This document shows positions 57,977 through 64,000 of a stretch of 64,000 nt of DNA, piece by piece. This DNA comes from Sphingobium sp. KCTC 72723 (GTDB lineage: Bacteria > Pseudomonadota > Alphaproteobacteria > Sphingomonadales > Sphingomonadaceae): the NCBI RefSeq assembly GCF_014280435.1, contig NZ_CP060388.1:1488001-1552000 (forward strand). Reading direction: 5' to 3'. The number at the start of each line of letters is the position of its first letter. Position 1 is the first letter of the stretch. Made by a program: the position numbers and the translations under genes. The notes below the pieces were generated by a model. It had not been told where the DNA came from. It worked only from the letters and a program-made list of their open reading frames with translations, and made no database searches.

Positions 57977-58295
57977 AAATACTCTCCCGGAGAGTATCAG
58001 AATGTGATCTTCAAATCAGGATGTTGCACGCGCGCCCGGCCACGAGCATTGGATGCCTTGCCGTCCCGGACAGGCGCGCTTCGGGCGTGCTGGCAGCTAT
58101 GTTTCCATGGATCGGTGAACGCTGGCGGCAGTTGGCGGACGACGGCGGGCGACGGCGTAGCCTTTGGCCTCGTCACGGTCGGTAGGCTCGAACGCTGACC
58201 AGAATCCGCTACTTTCCGGGGTTACGCCTTCCCTTTGTTCACTCGAAAGCCTATCTAGATGATGCCCAAAGAGGCGATAATAAAAGGATGAGAGG
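57977..58295. other. Intergenic region after tRNA-Glu with hairpin
   Basis: Begins with a perfect 8-bp inverted repeat (ATACTCTC-CCG-GAGAGTAT, 57979-57997) immediately after the tRNA, without a T tract; it may mark the 3' processing or stop of the precursor. The rest shows no credible gene. The promoter of urcA should lie near its right end. Confidence 0.55.
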
Positions 58296-58631
58296 ATGTT
58301 GAAGAACCCCCTGATGGGCGCGGCGCTGGCCACGCTTCTGCTACCGATGGCCGCAACTGCGCGGTCAGGCGGCAACGACATGCTGGTGACGGGCGAATAT
58401 CGCGGCGAAACGCGCAGCATCACCGTAGCGCTGGCGGACCTGAACCTGCGTCACGATCGCGCCGTGGACCGCGCCGAGAGCCGCATACGCTATGCTCTCA
58501 AGCAGGTTTGCGACATCAACAGCGCGCGCGAACTCTACGAAAAGCGCGACTATAAGGCATGTTACGATCCAGCGATGGACAGCGCCAGAAGCGATCTGGA
58601 CAAACGCATCGCAACTGCGCGCGCGACCTGA
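58296..58631 (+). CDS. UrcA family protein, secreted
   Basis: 111 residues. A signal peptide (LMGAALATLLLPMAATARSG) precedes the UrcA domain: SITVALADLNLRHDRAVDRA, then ESRIRYALKQVCDINSAREL and KACYDPAMDSA. The two Cys residues conserved in the family (VCD and ACY) are present and probably form a disulfide. UrcA proteins are common in sphingomonads; their function is unknown, perhaps in the periplasm. GAGAGGATG sits before the start. The gene is convergent with the metalloprotease gene, with 3 bases between the stops. Confidence 0.85.
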   Translation: MLKNPLMGAALATLLLPMAATARSGGNDMLVTGEYRGETRSITVALADLNLRHDRAVDRAESRIRYALKQVCDINSARELYEKRDYKACYDPAMDSARSDLDKRIATARAT

Positions 58632-58634
58632 GCC

Positions 58635-61142
58635 TCAGCCTCCGAGCGGGGGGCCTGGCGGCATCGGGAAGCGCGAGCGCGGCCCCTTGCCCCAGGGCGA
58701 GGAGGAGGATTTGGGCGCATGGGCGACCGGGTCTTCCAGATATAGCGCGATGTCGCGCGCGGCCTGCCGGTAATGGGCCGTCGTGATCGGATCGGCATCC
58801 TTGCGTGTCTTTAGGTCGCCTGCAAGCTGGACGAGTCGTTCGGTGATATAGGCGCGTGCGTCGGCCGATGCTGTCGCGTCGCCACCCAGGATCATCATCG
58901 ATTCCAGCGCCACCCGCTGCGTCACCCGGCGAAGCGCCTGTCCCTGCGCATCGGCGTCACGCGGCGCGCCCCAGCTGTGCGCCATCACCGCATCCACCAT
59001 TTCGGGCAGCGTCAATGTGTCGGGCCTGCGCGCGGCCAAGGCAATCATCCGCGTCGCCCGCTTGCCCTCGAACAATGGTTCCAGCACCAGCGCCGACAGG
59101 ATGCGCGCAGCTTTAAGCTGGTCGAACGCATCGTCGCTCGACAGATCTTCGAGATTATTGCCCGGATCGGGCGTCAACTGGGCCAGCAGTGTTTCGGGCA
59201 GAGTCAGGTTGGCCGGTTCGATCGCATCCATCAGCAGGCCCAGCACATCGCGTTGCAGGGTCGCAGGTACGAACTCGGTGGGCGGGATCGTCTCGCCCTT
59301 CACCACGATATTCTCATACAGGCCACCGACATATTTGAGGCCCGATTCTATCGCGTAGCGGTGGTGCAGATAGGCCATCCATAACCGCCCGTTGCGCAGC
59401 GACCCGATCGGTTCGCCGGGCGACAACATGTCGGGACCATAATGGGCGATCATGATCTTGCGGGCTGCCATCGCTTCAGTCAGATTTTCGGTCGGCGTCG
59501 CCCGGTCGTCATACCAGGTCCAGCGCGGATCGGTATCCGGCACATAGAGCAGTCCCTGCCCGCGCATGTCCGCGATCACCCCGTTCAGGCCCGCATTTTC
59601 CTGCGCAGCGGGAAAGACGCTGTAAGCATAGCGCGCCATCGCCATGTCATAGGCACCGATCTGCTTCTGGAAGGATTCGCTGATGTCCAGCTTGCCGTCG
59701 ACCACCTTCACGCGGGGCGTTGGATATTCCATCACCGACGCCCGGTCGTTCAGGCTGGAGGCGAAATTATGCCCGAAACCGACAGCATGGCCCAATTCAT
59801 GCGCCGTCAGCAGCGCCTGACGCAGCAGCACCATGTCGCGCTGGCCCGCAGGCATGTCGGTCATGGCACCGGGCGTCAGCAGGCTGGGGTCGGCCACCGT
59901 CACGCCGCTGCCATCGGCGGGCAACCCGGCCATATAGGCGTCCCAATAATTGCCGATCGTGCGGATGCGGTGGGTGTCCATCCGTGTCTTTGACCCGATG
60001 ATCTCGCCCGTGCGCGGATCGCGATAGGTGCCGCCGCTCGAAAAACTCCGTTCGTCGCGGTTGATCCACAGGACATAGGCATAGCGTATGTCCATCGGGT
60101 CCATATCGACCGGCGCGTCCTCCGCGCGGATCGCATTGACGAACCCCGCCGCTTCGAACGCCTTGTTCCACCATAGCAGGCCAGCCTTCATCGCATGGCG
60201 GATCGGACCGGGAATGGCGGGATCGAAATAGAAGGTGATGGGCTTGACCGGCTCGCTCATCGCGGCGGACGGATCCTTCTTTTCCAATCGCCAGCGGGTG
60301 ATCCACTCGGTTTCCGGGCCTTGACTGAACGGCCTGGAATAATCGTGGAACTTCATCGTGCTGACGCCGATGCGCGGATCGCCCGTGCGCGGGGTATAGC
60401 CCATGGGGGCGCGCAGGAAGCTGTGATGGATCCGCATCGTCATCGCGCGCGGTTCGGGCGTCGTGTTGCGGACCAGCGCGCCGGAGGCATCGCCCGTGAA
60501 AGTCGCTACCGTCTCGATCTCGCTATTGTCTGGAAAGGCTTTGGTCCGGGCAGGGTAGAAACTGCTGCGCGCGGCGTCGAACTTATATGTTCCCTGATTG
60601 GCACGCTTCAAAGTCGCTTCGATATTGGCGGCGTCGCGCATGAATAGCGTGGTGGCGTCCACCACCACCTTGCCCCCAGCGTCGGATTCGATCGGCAATG
60701 CCGCCAGAACCGAGGTCGGAAAGGATTCCGCAACGCCCAGCGCGTGAGCGCTATCGCCACCCAGCGAGCGGTAATCCTGATTGATTTCCGTGACCAGCAC
60801 CTTGGCCCCGACCCGCTGGAAACGGATGACCGCGCTGTACATGACGCCCCGGTCCAGCGGCAACTCCACTGAGCCGCCGCCTGTCGCCGCCGAGACATAA
60901 TAGAGAATGTCCTGATCGAAGGCCGAAATTTCCAGCAGCATCCGCCCCTTAGCTGCGTCCCAGCGCAGCGGAATGAAGCCGTCCATTTGGGTCGTCGCGG
61001 CGGCGTTGCTGGCCACTGCCGGTCCAGCCGGAGCCGCGCCAGCCGTGCCGCCGAGCGCGATCAGGGCCAGCGCCATCGCCCCGGCGGCGTGGACCGCTTG
61101 GCTGTGTGCGCGTGAAACTGAACGTGGACCCCTTGCAGCCAT
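58635..61142 (-). CDS. Large secreted zinc metalloprotease (DUF5117/DUF4953 type)
   Basis: 835 residues from the ATG at 61142, which has GGGGGAG upstream; a longer frame adds an Arg/Cys-rich non-coding-like leader. A signal peptide (AAGAMALALIALGGTAGAAP) is followed by a beta-rich DUF5117-like domain, then the zinc site HELGHAVGFGHNF (His448, Glu449, His452, His458), matching the extended HExxHxxGxxH metzincin type, and a DUF4953-like C-terminal region. Members are periplasmic/outer-membrane peptidases often next to TonB receptors. The Lrp regulator and TonB receptor next door suggest peptide use. Confidence 0.9.
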   Translation of the reverse strand: MAARGPRSVSRAHSQAVHAAGAMALALIALGGTAGAAPAGPAVASNAAATTQMDGFIPLRWDAAKGRMLLEISAFDQDILYYVSAATGGGSVELPLDRGVMYSAVIRFQRVGAKVLVTEINQDYRSLGGDSAHALGVAESFPTSVLAALPIESDAGGKVVVDATTLFMRDAANIEATLKRANQGTYKFDAARSSFYPARTKAFPDNSEIETVATFTGDASGALVRNTTPEPRAMTMRIHHSFLRAPMGYTPRTGDPRIGVSTMKFHDYSRPFSQGPETEWITRWRLEKKDPSAAMSEPVKPITFYFDPAIPGPIRHAMKAGLLWWNKAFEAAGFVNAIRAEDAPVDMDPMDIRYAYVLWINRDERSFSSGGTYRDPRTGEIIGSKTRMDTHRIRTIGNYWDAYMAGLPADGSGVTVADPSLLTPGAMTDMPAGQRDMVLLRQALLTAHELGHAVGFGHNFASSLNDRASVMEYPTPRVKVVDGKLDISESFQKQIGAYDMAMARYAYSVFPAAQENAGLNGVIADMRGQGLLYVPDTDPRWTWYDDRATPTENLTEAMAARKIMIAHYGPDMLSPGEPIGSLRNGRLWMAYLHHRYAIESGLKYVGGLYENIVVKGETIPPTEFVPATLQRDVLGLLMDAIEPANLTLPETLLAQLTPDPGNNLEDLSSDDAFDQLKAARILSALVLEPLFEGKRATRMIALAARRPDTLTLPEMVDAVMAHSWGAPRDADAQGQALRRVTQRVALESMMILGGDATASADARAYITERLVQLAGDLKTRKDADPITTAHYRQAARDIALYLEDPVAHAPKSSSSPWGKGPRSRFPMPPGPPLGG

Positions 61143-61215
61143 GTGCGACTCCCCCAGCCATGGGCGACCAGGATGATCCCCTGCATCTGTCAAACGCGCA
61201 ACACACCGCAATCCG

Positions 61216-61719
61216 CTATCGCGATCCGACTGTCGGCCGTTCGAACAGGATTGGCACATTGGCGCGGCGCGCGACTTCGCGCAGGATGATGCTGCTCCTG
61301 ATCTTCGCGACATGAGGCAGAGTCGACAATTCCTTTCGATAAATGGAATCATATTCGTCGAGCGAGCTGACATGGATCATCAGCATGAAGTCGGTGTCCC
61401 CCGACACGAAGCCGCAAAAGGAGACGGAAGGGCATTTGACCACCTCCTTTTCAAATTCGTTCAGGACATTTTCGGCTTGCGACACCAGTTCGATCATTAC
61501 CATCACCACCCCGCTGAAACCCAGCGCGCGCAGGTTGAGACGGGCGGTATAGCCGTCGATCACGCCTGATTCCTCCATCATCCGCCGCCGCCGTGCGACC
61601 GCCGTGCTGGACAGGTTGATCTGTTCCCCCACCGACACGTCGGACGCGCGCCCATCCTCCGACAGTGCCTTGAGGATTCGATAATCAACGGAATCTAGGG
61701 AAGGATTGTTGGAATACAT
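61216..61719 (-). CDS. Lrp/AsnC-family transcriptional regulator
   Basis: 167 residues. The N-terminal winged helix is at residues ~10-60 (DSVDYRILKALSEDGRASDV, then INLSSTAVARRRRMMEESGV) and the RAM effector domain at ~68-150 (VMVMIELVSQAENVLNEFEK; CGFVSGDTDFMLMIHV). It would sense an amino acid. It is divergent from the TonB receptor gene across 288 bases that hold two palindromes, and it lies upstream of the metalloprotease on the same strand. Length is typical. Confidence 0.92.
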   Translation of the reverse strand: MYSNNPSLDSVDYRILKALSEDGRASDVSVGEQINLSSTAVARRRRMMEESGVIDGYTARLNLRALGFSGVVMVMIELVSQAENVLNEFEKEVVKCPSVSFCGFVSGDTDFMLMIHVSSLDEYDSIYRKELSTLPHVAKIRSSIILREVARRANVPILFERPTVGSR

Positions 61720-61767
61720 CAGGAATCCTTCATTTTTTGATGGATATTAAAAATCTCTTAGTAAAAA

Positions 61768-61806
61768 TTGCGACAAATTAGCAGAAATCGCAACAGAATT
61801 TCTGTT
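61768..61806. promoter_or_regulatory. Candidate operator palindromes between Lrp gene and TonB receptor
   Basis: A perfect 15-bp palindrome AACAGAA-T-TTCTGTT (61792-61806) overlaps an inverted repeat TTGCGA/TCGCAA (61768-61773 and 61788-61793). Lrp/AsnC proteins bind such AT-rich palindromes in their own upstream region. Further right, 61915-61965 is very AT-rich with a TATAAT at 61937-61942 and could promote the receptor gene. Confidence 0.5.
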
Positions 61807-62007
61807 AGTCTCGATGGTGCGCAAGAAATGGGCGAAGGGGCGATAGTGGATTGACGAAGCCGGCTTCGTTTCTGTCTGCGAGGGATTACCAACAAGAACC
61901 TTCGGGTCGCAAATAAGGCAATATAGACGTATAAAATATAATAATAACAATAATATATGGAAGAGGTGCGTGGAGGCCTGGGGGCAGTAGCAACAGGGGG
62001 GTCACAC

Positions 62008-64000
62008 ATGAACATCACGCAATCCGACCATATCGGTCACGCATCCAGCCGACGCGCGCGCCGGCTACTGGGAACGGCCTGCGCTGCAGCCCTGTGCGCA
62101 GCGTCGGCAATCGCCACGGCGCAGACCGCCGCGTCCCTGCCCGACGAGCAGGCGACCGCGCCCGACAGTTCGAGCGACATCACAGTCACCGGATCGCGCA
62201 TCGTCCGCGACGGATATGACGCGCCGACGCCCGTCAGCATCATCAGCACCAAGGAGTTGAAGGCGGAAGCGCCGGCCAACATCTCCGATTTCGTCAACAC
62301 CCTGCCTGCGGTGCGCGGCAGCGGCACGGCGGCCTCTTCCAACGGTTCGCTCAGCAACGGCGCGGCGGGCATCAACAGCGTCAACCTGCGCAATCTGGGC
62401 GCGAACCGCACGCTCGTGTTGTTCGACGGCCAACGCTCCGTCACATCCACCACGACCGGCCAGGTCGACGTGAACACATTCCCGCAGGCGTTGATCGAGC
62501 GAGTCGAAGTAGTGACCGGCGGCGCATCGTCCGCTTATGGTTCGGACGCCGTTTCGGGCGTGGTCAACTTCATCCTCAACCGCGACTTCACCGGCCTCAA
62601 GACCGAATATGAATATGGCGTCACCACCCGCGACGACGGCAAGAATTACAAGTTCAACGCGACCGGCGGGAAATCCTTTGCCGATGGCAAGGGGCATATC
62701 CTGGTATCGGGTGAATATTTCGAGCAGGCGGGGATCCAGTCGATCGATCGCGACTGGAACGACAACGGTTATTTCTTGGCCAACAACCCGGCCTATAGCG
62801 GCGCGCGCTGCACTGATGCGGCATCGCTCAATACGCCCTGCGTCCCCGAATATATCGTCGAGGCGGGCATCGGCACCGGCCAGTTCACACCCGGCGGCCT
62901 CATCAGCACAGGCCCGCTGCGCGGCACCTATTTCGGGTCGATCAACCCGACCACTGGCAAAGCGTCGGTCAACCAGCTCAATTTCGGTGCGACCAGCGGG
63001 CAGTGGATGATCGGCGGCGACACCGACATCACCACCAAGGGACATCGCGGCAGCGCGACGCTGTTGCCGTCGGAAAAGCGGCATAGCGCCTTTGGTCGCC
63101 TGAGCTATGAATTTTCGCCGTTGATCGAAATATTCGGCCAGTTTTCCTACAGCCGCTATAACGGCCAGAGCTTCTATCAGCAGACCCCGACCGTTGGCGT
63201 CGCCATCCAGCGCGACAACGCCTTCTTGCCTGACAGCGTAAGAGCGGCGATGGTCGCCAACAACCTGACGTCGGTCCAGATCGGCACCAGCCACATCTTC
63301 CTGCCGCCGCAGGGCAGCGACAATACGCGGCAGGTGTTCCGTTATGTCGCGGGCGGACGCGGCGAATTTTCGGTCGCGTCGAGCGACTGGACCTGGGACG
63401 CCTATTATCAGCTTGGCAAGACCAAGACGAGCGAACTGCTGACGAACGCATGGAACATCGCGCGCATGGCAAGCGCCACCGATGCGGTCGTCGCGGCGGC
63501 GGGCAATAACGGCGGCTATGCCCCCGGAACGATCGTCTGCCGCATCAATGTGGATGCCAATGCGAACAATAATGATCGAAGCTGCGTCCCGCTCAACCGC
63601 ATCGGCACCAATGGCGCATCGGCGGCGGCGATCGACTATGTGCTGTACAACGGTCTCCAGCCGCTGCGTAAGCAAGACCTCAAGCAGGAAGTGGCGGCGA
63701 TCAATTTTTCGACCAACAATCTGCTCGACCTGTGGGCCGGGCCGATCTCGATCGCGTTCGGCGGCGAATATCGCAAGGAATCGGTGACCGGATCGGTCGA
63801 TAGCCTGTTCCAGCCGATCGTATCGAACGGGGTCACGACTGGCACCTGGATCTATGGCAATTATCTGCCCACGATCGGCCGATACAATGTGAAGGAAGCC
63901 TATCTCGAAACCATCGTCCCGATATTCCGGGGCATGGATTTCAACGGCGCGTTTCGCATGACCGATTATTCGACGTCGGGCAGCGTCAACACCTGGAAAG
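62008..64000 (+). CDS. TonB-dependent outer membrane receptor (3' end outside window)
   Basis: The frame is open from the ATG at 62008 to the window edge, 664 codons so far. A signal peptide (LLGTACAAALCAASAIATAQ) is followed by the plug domain (DITVTGSRIVRDGYDAPTPV; GINSVNLRNLGANRTLVLFD; IERVEVVTGGASSAYGSDAV; SGVVNFILNRDF) and the start of a beta barrel with alternating aromatic strands. It imports large substrates through the outer membrane using TonB energy. The Asn/Gly-rich plug matches sphingomonad receptors of unknown substrate. The neighbouring Lrp regulator and protease suggest peptides or amino-acid-related compounds. Confidence 0.9.
   Translation, partial: MNITQSDHIGHASSRRARRLLGTACAAALCAASAIATAQTAASLPDEQATAPDSSSDITVTGSRIVRDGYDAPTPVSIISTKELKAEAPANISDFVNTLPAVRGSGTAASSNGSLSNGAAGINSVNLRNLGANRTLVLFDGQRSVTSTTTGQVDVNTFPQALIERVEVVTGGASSAYGSDAVSGVVNFILNRDFTGLKTEYEYGVTTRDDGKNYKFNATGGKSFADGKGHILVSGEYFEQAGIQSIDRDWNDNGYFLANNPAYSGARCTDAASLNTPCVPEYIVEAGIGTGQFTPGGLISTGPLRGTYFGSINPTTGKASVNQLNFGATSGQWMIGGDTDITTKGHRGSATLLPSEKRHSAFGRLSYEFSPLIEIFGQFSYSRYNGQSFYQQTPTVGVAIQRDNAFLPDSVRAAMVANNLTSVQIGTSHIFLPPQGSDNTRQVFRYVAGGRGEFSVASSDWTWDAYYQLGKTKTSELLTNAWNIARMASATDAVVAAAGNNGGYAPGTIVCRINVDANANNNDRSCVPLNRIGTNGASAAAIDYVLYNGLQPLRKQDLKQEVAAINFSTNNLLDLWAGPISIAFGGEYRKESVTGSVDSLFQPIVSNGVTTGTWIYGNYLPTIGRYNVKEAYLETIVPIFRGMDFNGAFRMTDYSTSGSVNTWK

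Overview
The window looks like a chromosome segment from a GC-rich alphaproteobacterium, most likely a member of the Sphingomonadaceae (Sphingobium/Sphingomonas type). Supporting signs are paired F0 subunits b and b', O-succinylhomoserine sulfhydrylase (MetZ), SapC, UrcA, DUF6961 and DUF6527 proteins, a sphingomonad-type TonB receptor paired with an Lrp regulator, and short intergenic palindromes. Assignment to genus is inference; no rRNA is present.

Positions 1 to about 32048 are the late half of a siphovirus-type prophage, nearly all on the + strand. The order is terminase large subunit (cut by the window edge), gpW-like joiner, portal, a fused ClpP-type protease/major capsid gene, a DUF2190 decoration protein, head-tail connectors, tail tube, tail assembly chaperones with a probable -1 frameshift, tape measure, tail tip proteins, a J-like host specificity protein, an S74-type tail fibre, a lysis cassette (coiled-coil membrane protein, Cys/His endolysin, DUF6527, holin candidate, small lipoprotein), and a large beta-helix tailspike. 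The tailspike gene is split by a 1918-bp IS1634-type insertion sequence flanked by a 5-bp duplication. Removing the element and one duplicate restores the frame exactly. Beyond the spike lie accessory genes: a minus-strand C-type-lectin/RTX protein and several small genes, including DUF6961 and a HIRAN-like protein. The prophage ends in a 3' fragment of a tRNA-Leu(TAA) gene, presumably attR. Integrase, repressor and replication genes are not visible and should lie left of the window.

From 32.5 to 45 kb is host chromosome: a VCBS-repeat surface protein, a CPA2 K+/H+ antiporter with an RCK domain, a minus-strand run of PLP dehydratase, metZ, apaG and a LysR regulator, then leuB, recO, a two-gene chemotaxis-receptor unit and uvrC. 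From 45.4 to 52.1 kb come the F0 ATP synthase genes (atpI-a-c-b'-b) and a ydbH-ynbE-ydbL set linked to envelope lipid transport.

From 52.2 kb to the right edge lie radC, a DEAD-box RNA helicase, a Cys-containing secreted protein, an FAD-linked oxidase, sapC, a likely orphan small RNA with a strong terminator, tRNA-Glu(CTC), urcA, a large zinc metalloprotease, an Lrp/AsnC regulator and a divergent TonB-dependent receptor that runs off the edge. No CRISPR array was seen.

The points most worth a second look are the frameshifted tail chaperone, the internal capsid start inside the protease-capsid fusion, the phage-borne lectin/RTX gene with its small-gene neighbourhood, the minus-strand gene inside the tail module, and the orphan RNA at 57.65-57.81 kb.
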